Origin: JBCAWW01 sp039024315
GTDB lineage: Bacteria > Bacteroidota > Bacteroidia > J057
DNA length: 64,000 nt
Assembly: GCA_039024315.1 (NCBI GenBank)
Contig: JBCCQN010000016.1
Location: 1-64,000 of the forward strand
Direction: 5' to 3'
The notes below the pieces were generated by a model. That model saw nothing but the letters and a program-made list of their open reading frames with translations. It was not told the DNA's origin and did no database searches. Both the position numbers and the translations under genes were made by a program. Below are positions 33,322 to 42,335 of this stretch, piece after piece (position 1 is the stretch's first letter; the number at the start of each line of letters is the position of its first letter).

Positions 33322-34149
33322 ATGAAAAGGACTCTTCTAGCATTATTTCCATTATTACTGCTAAGCACATTAGCTGTATTACTATTTCCCGCTTGTGGAG
33401 AAGTTAGCGCAGGAGAAAAAGCAGAGCTCGCGGAAACCGAATTACCCACTTTGGCCGGCAAAAAGGTCCTGATGGTATATGGGGGTTGGCAAGGTCATAA
33501 GCCCAAAGAGTTTACCGAAAAGGTAGCAAAGTGGTTGGTAGAAGCCGGTGCTGAAGTAATCATATCTGATTCACTCGGTGTTTACAAAGATTCGGTCTTG
33601 ATGAGCACGATTGATGTGATTGTGCCTTCTTGGACGATGGGTCAGATCAGCAAGGAGGCCTCAGCGGGCTTGCTAAAAGCGATCAAAAATGGTACTGGCA
33701 TAGCCGGCGCGCATGGGGGAATGGGAGATTCTTTTCGCAATAATACCGAATACCAATACATGGTGGGCGGGCAATGGGTATCCCATCCGGGGGGACAAAT
33801 CCTCCATGAAGTCAATATCGGGGACCAAAGCGACCCAGTTGTGGCGGGTATTCAGGATTTTAGTCTCAAGACAGAGCAGTACTATATGCTTGTTGATCCC
33901 AATGTCAGAGTCTTGGCCTCTACGCGCTTTAGTGGCGAGCATCATAATTGGATCGAGGGCGCCGTTATGCCGGTAGTTTGGAAAAAGTTTTATGGTAATG
34001 GCCGTGTATTTTACTTCTCATTGGGTCATTCTCCTGATGTTTTTGATGTACCCGAAGCCAAGGCGATTTTGCTGCGTGGCATACGCTGGGCTAGTGGGAG
34101 TAAGTATTTGCCCAAAGAAAGCTGGGTGAGTCCGGTTTATGGCAAATAG
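33322..34149 (+). CDS. ThuA-like domain lipoprotein
   Basis: Start chosen at 33322, where a lipoprotein signal begins (MKRTLLALFPLLLLSTLAVL, lipobox FPAC). The frame is open from 33271, inside the upstream gene. The 275-residue mature body is a ThuA/trehalose-utilisation type glutamine-amidotransferase-like fold: LMVYGGWQGHKPKEF, DVIVPSWTMGQI, TGIAGAHGGMGDSFR, then EQYYMLVDPN, MPVVWKKFYGNGRVFYFSLGHSPDVF. ThuA domains occur in secreted carbohydrate proteins of Bacteroidota; the activity is not established. The frame ends at 34149, 25 nt before a broken MORN/TonB gene. Confidence 0.83.
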   Translation: MKRTLLALFPLLLLSTLAVLLFPACGEVSAGEKAELAETELPTLAGKKVLMVYGGWQGHKPKEFTEKVAKWLVEAGAEVIISDSLGVYKDSVLMSTIDVIVPSWTMGQISKEASAGLLKAIKNGTGIAGAHGGMGDSFRNNTEYQYMVGGQWVSHPGGQILHEVNIGDQSDPVVAGIQDFSLKTEQYYMLVDPNVRVLASTRFSGEHHNWIEGAVMPVVWKKFYGNGRVFYFSLGHSPDVFDVPEAKAILLRGIRWASGSKYLPKESWVSPVYGK

Positions 34150-34174
34150 TCTCCAATCTTGAAAGCACAATTTT

Positions 34175-35130
34175 ATGAAGAAAAGTTCTCGCATTATTCT
34201 GCTACTAGGCAGCCTATGGTTGGGTATATGCTTAGGCTGTGGGGAGGAAGGCAATGATTCTTTTTTCGTTTCGACGAATTTGAAAGCGGAGAACTCATTG
34301 AAGATGGCCCCAATGCTAAGCCACTCCTCCGAGCCTATTTGGACAACTATATGCTGAATGGAGAGATGAAAACTTGATACAAAAATGGTCAATTGCAGCT
34401 AAAACAGGCTTTTGTTGGGGGGTATGGCAATAGCGATTACCAAACTTGGTATCCCAACGGTCAACGGTACTTTTGGGGTAATTGGGCAAAAGGTCGGTAT
34501 CGAACTTGGCATTCCAACGGTGTTCTGAGTCTGGTAACGGATACCCTTACCGCTGATGGAGAAGCCGCTTCTATAGAGTGGAATAGCAAAGCCGAGATCA
34601 TCAACATCAAGCTCAAGGACGAAGCCGGCAAGTATTATGAGCAAAGACTCTTTTATCCCGGCAATATTCTTGGTGCTCAAGGACCCTTATTGGCCGATCG
34701 TAAAAATGGTCAATGGTCTTATTATGATAAAACTGCTAAGCTCATTCAACAAATTGATTACCAGCCGGGTTTTTCTGGCAAACCTCCTATACCTAAGATG
34801 GGACCGGAAGGCCTCGTAAGCGCAGATGAAATCGGATTAGCGGATTTTGAACTCAGTCCCGAAGTGCTCAATATGAAGGCGATCCAAGAAAAGATTGGCT
34901 ATCCTATGATAGCCAGAGACGCCGGCATAGAAGGCCAAGTAGTCTGCCGACTAAGCGTTACTCGAAGAGGAGATGTCGTAAACTATCAAATTGTATCTTC
35001 TCCTCATCCTATCCTCTCTAGTGCGGTGATCGCTCGAGTCCTACAAATTCGCTTCAAGCCGGTAAAGGGAAAAAATACCTTTAAAATATATCAGGTCAAT
35101 ATTCCTTTTAATTTTACGCTACTTGATTGA
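34175..35130 (+). pseudogene. broken MORN-repeat/TonB-C lipoprotein (paralog of 43827-44873)
   Basis: Two lesions split a gene whose intact paralog lies at 43827-44873. The reading frame starts at 34175 with a lipoprotein signal (LLLGSLWLGICLGC). After a T6 run at 34261-34266 the homologous sequence continues in another frame, as if one T were missing. Then a TGA at 34375-34377 stands where the paralog has Trp (KTxYKNGQLQ against KSWYPNGQLR). Past these points it reads through MORN_2-type YPNG repeats into a TonB C-terminal domain (IGYPMIARDAGIEGQVVCRL ... VNIPFNFTLLD). A shortened protein from a TTG at 34393 would lack the signal. Loss of function is likely; a homopolymer read error could explain only the first lesion. 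Confidence 0.8.
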
Positions 35131-35586
35131 TTATCAGTGGGTTTTTTTGAGGATTTATCGGAGAAGGTTTTAAGTACTTAGACCATAGTATCCAGTATTG
35201 GGACCTAGGAAAATGGGATATATGGTTCTGTAGAATCTTTTTTCCGGCCTAAAGGAAAAGTCCAAACATGCTCTTAGACTAAGTACAGAGTAGCAAGTAT
35301 CCCGATAGCTATCGAGAGTATCTAGTACGAAGAATAATCGCTTCTGTATCGCATTGAGGTCGTTTTTCAAAGTCTTACTACTGTATACCATTGTCTTACA
35401 ACTTAAATTAGACATTTCTCGCACCAAACATTATTGCCTGAGGATTTTATAAAAACTGTCTTAACAGCTGGAAATACCCTTAAAACCTCCAAATTGCCTT
35501 GTTTATTCCCTGATAAGCCCTTAGTTATACCTATTTAATGAGTTCTGGCTTTATTTTTGAAGCTATACCATTGGATAAGTCTATTT
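35131..35586. other. 456-bp intergenic region holding inverted-repeat copy D
   Basis: Between the broken MORN/TonB gene and the first kinase-like gene. Contains repeat copy D (35287-35405) and, to its left (about 35171-35200), a further fragment resembling the element end. No coding features. Confidence 0.55.
35287..35405. repeat. 105-120 bp inverted-repeat element, copy D
   Basis: Ends AGAGTAGCAAGTATCCCGAT and, inverted, AAGTTGTAAGACAATGGTAT. The interior matches copy A closely over about 80 bp. It includes a slightly decayed form (CCCGATAGCTATCGAG) of the palindrome seen in copies B and C. Confidence 0.75.
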
Positions 35587-36801
35587 ATGGGAGGAAAGAT
35601 ACTATTATTGGCTTGTCATGAAGACGGTATTGGGGCCGCCACTTTAGGGTACGGAGATGAACTGGAGCATATCGCTCCCAAAAGCAAAAAGGGCAAAAAA
35701 AAGGCCCCATTGCGCAATTTGGGAGATTTGCTTTCCCTGATACTCAAACATTTTAGGCGAGCACACCTCAATAATCAAAATAGTTCCGTACCGGTGGTAT
35801 TGGGCTTTGAAGCACCTATCCCTACCCCCGAAAGACAAAGTCTTACCGGCATTTTGCGGGAACATAATTTTTACCTCATCCATCAAGATCCATATGATTT
35901 GGACCCAGATGAGATAGGGGAAGAAAAAAAATCAGCGGTCTTATCTCAGAGGCAGCAGCAGCTTAGTAAACTTTTGCAAAAGGCTCGACTAGAGATCAGT
36001 AGCAAATTGGAAGCAGGGGAAGACGAGGCCTTCTGGTTGGAAAGAGCGGCTATTTTAGGCTTGGATTGGCAAGCCTCCAAGGATGTAATCCCCGCTGCCG
36101 AACCGTCAGAAATACAAATGGATGTTGATTTTGCGCCAACACCTAGCGACCAATTAGATACCATGGCATCAAACACCCTACAAACCGAACTCAGTCTCCC
36201 GTCCCTCAAGGATGTCTTTGAGTTGAGACATCCCTTGCCTCCCCAAAACGGCCAACCCTCTTATTGGCGTTTGGAAGGCCTGTACATCCTAGGACAGCAA
36301 CCCAAAATTTTGCATGGTCTAAGCTTTCCGGATCAAAGTCAAAAATTGGCTTTTGAATCGGTACAGAGACTAGAGAAACGCTATTATGGCGATCGGGTAT
36401 TTGTCAGTGCGATCAATCGGGCTCAGGAGGGAATTTACTATCATCGGGACTTTGTCGAAGCGAACGGAGTGCTGCTTTCAGATTTTTTTGCCCAGCTTCC
36501 GAAGCGACTCAAGCTCTCTCACTTGGAGTTGGTGGCTGAGATTTATGCCGAAGCCGAACGCATGGTCAGTAATTACCAAATCTACCATCCTTCTTTAAGG
36601 GCAGATGATATCTTGATCATGCCTGGCCAGCGCAAACTGATGCAAAAGGTCGTAGGGACTGGAAAAAAATGGGAAATCCTTTTCCTCAACTTCCCTCCTA
36701 AACCTAAAAAAGTCGATATGGAAGCCTTGATTCACAGTATTCTGACGGAAACAATTGGAAGTGCTTACGATCAGGAATTTGCCAATTATGTACCCCTTTA
36801 A
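35587..36801 (+). CDS. uncharacterised kinase-like-fold protein (module copy 1)
   Basis: Start taken at the ATG 35587 (404 residues); the frame extends upstream only to a TTG. The N-terminal 180 residues are not shared with the paralog. The C-terminal part (about 200-404) aligns along its length with the 211-residue protein at 45288-45923 (LPSLKDVFELRHPLP, YWRLEGLYILG, RRYYG, AINRAQEGIYYHRD, GVLLSDFF, WEILFLNFPP). The order hinge (GVLLSDFF), an HxxLxxDDIL segment at the catalytic-loop position and a LNF at the DFG position recalls a degenerate protein-kinase C-lobe. The catalytic Asp is missing in this copy. Kinase-likeness is inference; no named family is claimed. It is 9 nt upstream of the membrane-protein gene. 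Confidence 0.65.
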   Translation: MGGKILLLACHEDGIGAATLGYGDELEHIAPKSKKGKKKAPLRNLGDLLSLILKHFRRAHLNNQNSSVPVVLGFEAPIPTPERQSLTGILREHNFYLIHQDPYDLDPDEIGEEKKSAVLSQRQQQLSKLLQKARLEISSKLEAGEDEAFWLERAAILGLDWQASKDVIPAAEPSEIQMDVDFAPTPSDQLDTMASNTLQTELSLPSLKDVFELRHPLPPQNGQPSYWRLEGLYILGQQPKILHGLSFPDQSQKLAFESVQRLEKRYYGDRVFVSAINRAQEGIYYHRDFVEANGVLLSDFFAQLPKRLKLSHLELVAEIYAEAERMVSNYQIYHPSLRADDILIMPGQRKLMQKVVGTGKKWEILFLNFPPKPKKVDMEALIHSILTETIGSAYDQEFANYVPL

Positions 36802-36810
36802 TCTAAGCAT

Positions 36811-37632
36811 ATGAGTAGAGCAAGCTATATCAAACAGCGTTTGCAGGTTAAGAAGCGTAAACTTTTCTTTTTGCGAGGGGGCATTCTGGGGGCAGCATTA
36901 TGTGCCGCTTTCTTTTTTGTGTCTATACCTGATGCCAATTCGGAGGTTAGCGGCCTTGCCGAACGCGAAATTCCCGCGGATCCTATCCCAGAGCAGCAAA
37001 CAATGGCACCAACTCCTACCAGCGATACCAATCTAAATGTGGTGAAGGTAGATACCGTATCCACTGTAGCGGAGACGCCTCAAGCTCAAATTGCGGCTAA
37101 TACTCCAGTAGCCGATCCGCCTGTAGCGCCAACAAAGCCGGAGACAAAGCCGGAAACAAAGTCAAACGAGCCTGATTTGGAGGGAGGGAGTCGTTCCACC
37201 GAAGGTGAAAACCAAACCCCACCCGTCAAAACGCAGAGTGATCCGCCTCCCGTACGCTTTGAAAGCCCCGAAGCCGTCTTAGGTACACCCAAGCCAGAAG
37301 TAGAGGCCCAGCCAGAAGAGCCCAAAACGACTTATATGAGTATGCCGAATTACGAATCCGCTACCCTAAAATACAAATTGGGACTGATCGGCAGTGATGC
37401 CTATAGCCCTCAAGACAAAGCGGCTTTAAGCAAACATATTTTGGGAATGTTTCCGAGTCCAAATACGCCTGTCGAAACCGTCTATTTTGAAAGTGGTGGC
37501 CAGCAATCTACTAAGTCTTTTCCGCTCAAACTTTATCTACTGCGCCTAGAGCAAAACCCCGCCATTCGAATTCGTTCGGTTGAGGAAGTACGCGAAGGCG
37601 GTAGTATTTCTAGTCTTCTCATCAAAGAATAA
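36811..37632 (+). CDS. single-pass membrane protein with conserved C-terminal domain (module copy 1)
   Basis: A 273-residue protein: basic cytoplasmic N-terminus, one membrane helix (about 23-41, GGILGAALCAAFFFVSIP), a long Pro/Thr/Lys/Glu-rich linker (about 45-165) and a conserved C-terminal domain (about 170-273). The C-terminal domain aligns with that of 45933-46697 (YMSMPNYE / YISMPTYE, AYSPQDKAAL / AYSPQEKAAL, RSVEEVREGGSISSLLIKE). It is predicted to span the inner membrane with the C-terminus in the periplasm. It follows the kinase-like gene by 9 nt in both module copies, so they probably interact. A hairpin repeat falls in the linker (36951-36968). Confidence 0.65.
   Translation: MSRASYIKQRLQVKKRKLFFLRGGILGAALCAAFFFVSIPDANSEVSGLAEREIPADPIPEQQTMAPTPTSDTNLNVVKVDTVSTVAETPQAQIAANTPVADPPVAPTKPETKPETKSNEPDLEGGSRSTEGENQTPPVKTQSDPPPVRFESPEAVLGTPKPEVEAQPEEPKTTYMSMPNYESATLKYKLGLIGSDAYSPQDKAALSKHILGMFPSPNTPVETVYFESGGQQSTKSFPLKLYLLRLEQNPAIRIRSVEEVREGGSISSLLIKE
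36951..36968 (-). repeat. 18-nt hairpin repeat (foot TCGCGTT, stem CGGC/GCCG, loop AAG)
   Basis: Perfect stem with a diverged foot, in the linker of the membrane protein (encodes LAERE). Confidence 0.6.
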
Positions 37633-37654
37633 CTATCCCCAATCAATAGCTTCT

Positions 37655-38281
37655 ATGAAAAAACAACTCGCACTCACTAGTCTATTGCTCGCGATTAGTT
37701 TGATGGGCCTTCAGGCCCAGGCGACCTCAAATCCCGATAGTACAGGTATATTTCAAAGTACTCGCTCTGGGGAATTGGAACTGGATAGCGCGGTCTTGGA
37801 TGTGTTTCAAGAGAAGGCGCTCAAGATGACGGCCGAACTAGAGCGCTACGTCATCACCATTTCTCAATCCAACACAGCCTATGAGCGTGCGCTCAATACA
37901 ATCGATTTGGCCTGTCTGTTATTTATCGATGAAGAATCAGTCGTAGAGGTTTCGAGTGTTAACCGAGAATCTGTCATCAACTATGCGATACGTGAATATC
38001 TGGAGCATCTCATGGAGATGAAATACGACAAAGTGGAGATTTCATGGGCCAACATCAAATATATCAGCAAGCTACGCCTTGGAGCTGATGGTAATTATTA
38101 TGGTACCATTTCTATAGAGCAAAAATTTGTCGGTTATCTTGGCGAAAAAGCAGTGTATGAAGATACAACTATCAAAAATATAGAGATTGTCCTTAAGACC
38201 TACGAAAAAATCATCGCGGGCAAAGCGGTAAAACAATGGGATGTATTGCTCGGAGATATCGGGGTGCAAGAAACCTTTTAA
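37655..38281 (+). CDS. uncharacterised secreted protein
   Basis: Start taken at 37655, where a signal peptide begins (MKKQLALTSLLLAISLMGLQAQ); the frame is open from 37580. 208 residues. The N-terminal half is helical and acidic (LDVFQEKALKMTAELERYVITI); the C-terminal half (about 110-205) is a mixed alpha/beta region (YGTISIEQKFVGYLGEKAVYEDTTIKNIEIVLK) that could be an NTF2-like or cystatin-like fold. No family recognised. It is the first of four genes packed with almost no gaps up to 43763, so one operon with the TPR protein is likely. Confidence 0.6.
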   Translation: MKKQLALTSLLLAISLMGLQAQATSNPDSTGIFQSTRSGELELDSAVLDVFQEKALKMTAELERYVITISQSNTAYERALNTIDLACLLFIDEESVVEVSSVNRESVINYAIREYLEHLMEMKYDKVEISWANIKYISKLRLGADGNYYGTISIEQKFVGYLGEKAVYEDTTIKNIEIVLKTYEKIIAGKAVKQWDVLLGDIGVQETF

Positions 38282-38284
38282 TGC

Positions 38285-39154
38285 ATGCAGGAAAGATGTC
38301 TTAGGCTGACTTTGTTCTTCTTACTCCAAATACCTGCTACTTTCATTCTTAATGCTCAACAAAGAGGGGTGGTCCAAGCGGACCGCAACCGAGAGCTCCG
38401 TCTTGCTCTGAGAGTAAAGCAAATTGACGAGTTTTTTGAAAGATTTAATGGGGAACCCAGTTTGGCGCAGGACTATATCGCTGAGCATTATCCGGATCGT
38501 TTGCCGATTCCACGGGCCCAGCATTTGTGGTGGTTAATGGATCATGCGATGGCTTGGGATTCGGTACAAAGAGACCAATTTTTAAACGATGTCTGCGATG
38601 CAGAGTCACCTTCGTATCTAAGCTTTTATGATCGAGTATGGTTCGCGGAGTTGGATTGTCAGTTTGTTTACAAAGGGGCAAAGCAAAGCGGAAAACTGAT
38701 CTTGCATATCCAAGCGGATGAAAATTTCGCTTCTAAATGGGTGATTTCGAGTATGAAGGCGGCATTTGTCCCTGATAGTGTGATCGGTCTGTTTCCTTAT
38801 CCAATCTATCACCTAGCTGACCGTAGCAAGCTCATCCGACCGACCAATCATGTGCCCAATTTTGCGGGTTTGGGCCGTGTCTTTAGAGATAGTTGCAATA
38901 TCTCCCATTACTTCAGCAATCGATACACCTCTGGTAGCTTATTCTTTTTAGAAGAGGCAGTCAAGTCAGGGGACTTGAAAATAGAATTTGTACGCAGCAT
39001 CAAATATCACTTTATGCAGATCGATAATTGGATCATCACCGTCGAAAATTTCAATCGCAAAGATTGGAACTCTGGCTGGTTGATTTCCTCTATTATGCCT
39101 GCTAGCCCGATAGAAAAAGAACGCTACCTCAATGAAAACCTGAACCTACCATGA
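38285..39154 (+). CDS. uncharacterised secreted protein
   Basis: 289 residues with a signal peptide (LTLFFLLQIPATFILNAQ). It starts 3 nt after the preceding stop and ends in a 4-nt ATGA overlap with the TPR gene, so it is translationally coupled. The body contains alternating helices and strands and several Trp- and Tyr-rich stretches (HLWWLMDHAMAWDS, VWFAELDCQF, MQIDNWIITVENFNRKDW). I do not recognise the family. Its position suggests an envelope role with the TPR protein and the outer-membrane protein downstream. Confidence 0.6.
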   Translation: MQERCLRLTLFFLLQIPATFILNAQQRGVVQADRNRELRLALRVKQIDEFFERFNGEPSLAQDYIAEHYPDRLPIPRAQHLWWLMDHAMAWDSVQRDQFLNDVCDAESPSYLSFYDRVWFAELDCQFVYKGAKQSGKLILHIQADENFASKWVISSMKAAFVPDSVIGLFPYPIYHLADRSKLIRPTNHVPNFAGLGRVFRDSCNISHYFSNRYTSGSLFFLEEAVKSGDLKIEFVRSIKYHFMQIDNWIITVENFNRKDWNSGWLISSIMPASPIEKERYLNENLNLP

Positions 39155-42100
39155 ACCGATACCTAATCACTGTATTATTGGCGATATTATGCCTGCCTAG
39201 CACTTTGTGCCAGGCCCAAGGGCTAGATTTTAATGACCGTCTGGAGATTTATCGAAAGGCTGACTTTATGCTGCGGCGTTATCAGAGTATGTTGCGTCTT
39301 CTCTCCGATGGCCGTAGGGCCAATGAACAGGCCCGCATCGAAAAAAAGATTGCCGCTAGCTTTGATCCAGAAAACCCGCAAAGGCTTTTTCTCAGCGATA
39401 AGATTATCATTGAAAATGACCTTGTACCGCGTGCGGCAGACCCCAAGGCAGATCGCGATGTGCAGCTAAGTGAATACCTGCGCAAGTTCAATCTAGAATA
39501 CGTCAAACAGCCCAAGGCTTCTATCTTCCTGACCCAAACGGGGGTCGGTAATCTCAACGAAGGCGATGAACTCTATCTACAGATTCTCTTTCAGCGTAAA
39601 TACGACAGCCACCATACCGTTTATCCCAAAGTGCCTTATGAGGATTTGGCTCGCCTTATCGAGTTGCGTCCTGTCAAAAAAGAGGGTACATGGCTTTTGT
39701 ACATCGCGAGCATCCGCTATGCCACTCCTGAGCAAATCACCCAAATAGAAGAAGAAACTAAAGGTCGTGAGCTCTGCGCTCAAGCCATCCTTAAGGCCAA
39801 AACCGCGGCCGAAATGAGAGATTTTTTCAAGGCCGAAGAACTCCTCAATTATGTAAATACCAATGGCTGCAGTACGCCTGCTTCTGACAAGCAAAGTGAA
39901 ATAGTCAAAGAGAAATTGGCGCAGTATCAATCCTATTTGCTTCAAGGAGACGAAAGTCTTGAAAATGGCGCCCTAGACATCGCCAAAGCCTATTTTCAAC
40001 AAGCCAAGGCTGTGGTGCCTCGCTCCACCGAAGCCCAATTGCGCTTGGTGAGAGTAAATGATTTATTGACGCAAGTAGAGGAGGAGGTCCGCCAAGGCGA
40101 ACGTTTAGCCAGTGAAGGTAAATATCAATTGGCACTGCAGCACCTCCAAAAAGCCTTGCGCATTCACCCAACAGCTGAGGTATTAGAAAGAAGGATCAAA
40201 GAGGTAGAGTTTGATAGTCGTGAGGAACGATATCGTCAACTACTAGGCGAAGGCGATCTCGCTTATCAAGTGAGGGATTATCGCAAGGCCCAGACCAGTT
40301 ATGAGCAGGCGGCCGCTTTGCGACCTCGCGAAACCTATCCGCAGCAACAGCTCGATCAGATCGCCCGGATCGTTGGGCCATTGGTGACCGCTGAAGCCAC
40401 TTACGATAACGGTGATTTTGACGAAGCCATCAAATTGTTTAAAGCTATCGAATCCCAAAACCCTCAGGCTCCTGAGCCTAAGGAGGGCATCGCGCGCTGC
40501 TACCACCAAAAGTATCTCAAAGATCCTAAAGAGCGTTATCTCGACGAATCGAGAGAGAGCATCGATGAAGCCTTACGGCTTTCGCCCCGCTACGCTAATG
40601 CAGTACAGTTGAGTGCCCAAATCTATGAGACGCAAAAAGATTACGCCAAAGCCATTGAAGCTTATACCACTTTACAGGTTTTTGATACCAGCTCAACGGT
40701 TTATCACTACAAAATCGGACAAATGCATGCGCAGCTAGGGGACTACCAAACAGCCCGCAAAAGTTATCAAAAGGCGCTCGTGGATGTCGATGATGCTACG
40801 GCGGCTGAGATTCATCTCCAGATGGGTAAGTTGTTATTGTACCAGCTTCGTCGTACAGATTCGGCCTATCAAGCCTTTGAGGCTGCCATCAATCGTGATA
40901 GCAGCATGGCGGCTCCCTTTTATATGTGTGCCCTGACGGCCTTAGGCAAGGGAGAGCATCAGTTGGCGGCTACCCAATACCAAAAGGCAGCCCAGCGAGG
41001 TCTGGCACGAGATAGTATCAAAGCTTGGCGCAATAGAGTGGGGGATATCTTCACGCAGGGACGAGTCCAATTTGGTTATAAGCAGTACAAAGCAGCTGTC
41101 TATAAACTAGAGCAAGTCGTAACCTTAGATCCCCGCAACTCAGCGGCTTGGTTTTGGAAAGGTCAAGCCCATTATGAACAGGCGCAAAACGCTGAGGCGG
41201 TAGATTGCTATAGCAAGGCAATTGCGCTCAATCCTGCTTATTATGAGGCCTACTACAAAAGAGGCCTAGCTTATAAGGCCCAACCCAATAGTGGGCAGCG
41301 TGCTTTGGAAGATTTTACTCACGTCATCTCCCAACATCGCGCCGATACGGCCCAATGCTATTCTGAGCGTGGAGACGTTTACTTCGCTTTGGGGAGTGAA
41401 AATGAATTTCCTACCATCGCTAGAGAATATTATCTCAAGGCGCTGAGCGATTATCTCAACGCAGTAGAAGGCTATCCTGTCAAGGCAGAGATAGAGCACA
41501 AATTGAGTAAGCTCTATTATCGCATGGAAAAATATGATTATGCACTAGACTATGCCAACAAAGCCATCAAACATAATGGAAAGATGGCCGAGGCTTATTA
41601 TATCAGAGGCCTAACTTATCTCAAGACCAATCAGCTCAGCAAGGCGCAGGATGACTTCAAAAAAGCCACTCAAGAGCGTAGCAGCTACAGCCTAGCTCAA
41701 CTGGGCTACGCTATGAGTCAATTGGCCTATCGCCACGCCAAAGATCTTAAAAAGTCTATCCTGCTTTTTGAAACTGCTCGCAATGGCTTTAATCGAGATG
41801 GCTTTCAACCAGAGGTGGGGGGCATGAGTGTAAACGAAGCCAAGGCCACGGCCTCCTTTTATCGGGCCTACGCCCAATACCTTTTCATGCGTCTCTATCC
41901 CAAGCAGTCTGATAGTCGTATCAGTTGGAATAATGCCTTAAACGATTGCGAAACCGCTCTCATCTATGCCGAAGATCATATTGAGATTTTAAACGATATC
42001 AGGACTCTCAAAGGATTGATCATTTTATCCAATGGTCAGCTAAGCGAGACCTCCAAAGCAGCAGAGAGCTTTAACAGCATCCTTGCAGATACACCGGAAG

Positions 42101-42333
42101 ACTCTTGGGCCCAATATGGCTTGGCTGCCTGTAAATTAGTCGATGGAGAAACTTCGCATTCGGTCTTGCCGATCTTGGAAGAGGCCTTCAAAAAGAAAGA
42201 GATCACCTGGTTGGAAATCAGCCAAGATCCATGGCTCAAAAATATTAAATCCAGCGCGGGCTTCCGTAAGCTTCGCCGTCAATATCTAGCTCCTATGACG
42301 GGTCCTTTAGGCTCACTCTTAAACAACAACTAA
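39151..42333 (+). CDS. large secreted TPR-repeat protein
   Basis: A 1060-residue exported protein with a signal peptide (ends LCQAQ). Residues about 25-200 are not repeat-like. From about 205 to 1035 it is a chain of tetratricopeptide repeats, many with the consensus pattern (ALDIAKAYFQQAKAVVPRS, DYRKAQTSYEQAAALRPRE, NAEAVDCYSKAIALNPAYY, YDYALDYANKAIKHNGKMA). It forms a periplasmic or outer-membrane-facing scaffold for protein assembly. Upstream gene overlaps by 4 nt; the downstream outer-membrane protein starts 2 nt after its stop. An 18-nt hairpin repeat lies inside at 40090-40106. Partner and cargo are not known; it lies between the two copies of the kinase-like module. Confidence 0.85.
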   Translation: MNRYLITVLLAILCLPSTLCQAQGLDFNDRLEIYRKADFMLRRYQSMLRLLSDGRRANEQARIEKKIAASFDPENPQRLFLSDKIIIENDLVPRAADPKADRDVQLSEYLRKFNLEYVKQPKASIFLTQTGVGNLNEGDELYLQILFQRKYDSHHTVYPKVPYEDLARLIELRPVKKEGTWLLYIASIRYATPEQITQIEEETKGRELCAQAILKAKTAAEMRDFFKAEELLNYVNTNGCSTPASDKQSEIVKEKLAQYQSYLLQGDESLENGALDIAKAYFQQAKAVVPRSTEAQLRLVRVNDLLTQVEEEVRQGERLASEGKYQLALQHLQKALRIHPTAEVLERRIKEVEFDSREERYRQLLGEGDLAYQVRDYRKAQTSYEQAAALRPRETYPQQQLDQIARIVGPLVTAEATYDNGDFDEAIKLFKAIESQNPQAPEPKEGIARCYHQKYLKDPKERYLDESRESIDEALRLSPRYANAVQLSAQIYETQKDYAKAIEAYTTLQVFDTSSTVYHYKIGQMHAQLGDYQTARKSYQKALVDVDDATAAEIHLQMGKLLLYQLRRTDSAYQAFEAAINRDSSMAAPFYMCALTALGKGEHQLAATQYQKAAQRGLARDSIKAWRNRVGDIFTQGRVQFGYKQYKAAVYKLEQVVTLDPRNSAAWFWKGQAHYEQAQNAEAVDCYSKAIALNPAYYEAYYKRGLAYKAQPNSGQRALEDFTHVISQHRADTAQCYSERGDVYFALGSENEFPTIAREYYLKALSDYLNAVEGYPVKAEIEHKLSKLYYRMEKYDYALDYANKAIKHNGKMAEAYYIRGLTYLKTNQLSKAQDDFKKATQERSSYSLAQLGYAMSQLAYRHAKDLKKSILLFETARNGFNRDGFQPEVGGMSVNEAKATASFYRAYAQYLFMRLYPKQSDSRISWNNALNDCETALIYAEDHIEILNDIRTLKGLIILSNGQLSETSKAAESFNSILADTPEDSWAQYGLAACKLVDGETSHSVLPILEEAFKKKEITWLEISQDPWLKNIKSSAGFRKLRRQYLAPMTGPLGSLLNNN
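40090..40106 (-). repeat. 18-nt-type hairpin repeat (foot AAACGTT, stem CGCC/GGCG, loop TT)
   Basis: Perfect stem, one foot change and a short loop, inside the TPR gene (encodes RQGER). Confidence 0.55.
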
Positions 42334-42335
42334 GC

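Noticed and set aside
36543..36565. GCCGAAGCCGAACGC in the first kinase-like gene as a hairpin copy
   Set aside because: The two half-sites are direct repeats, not complementary, so no stem of the required kind forms.
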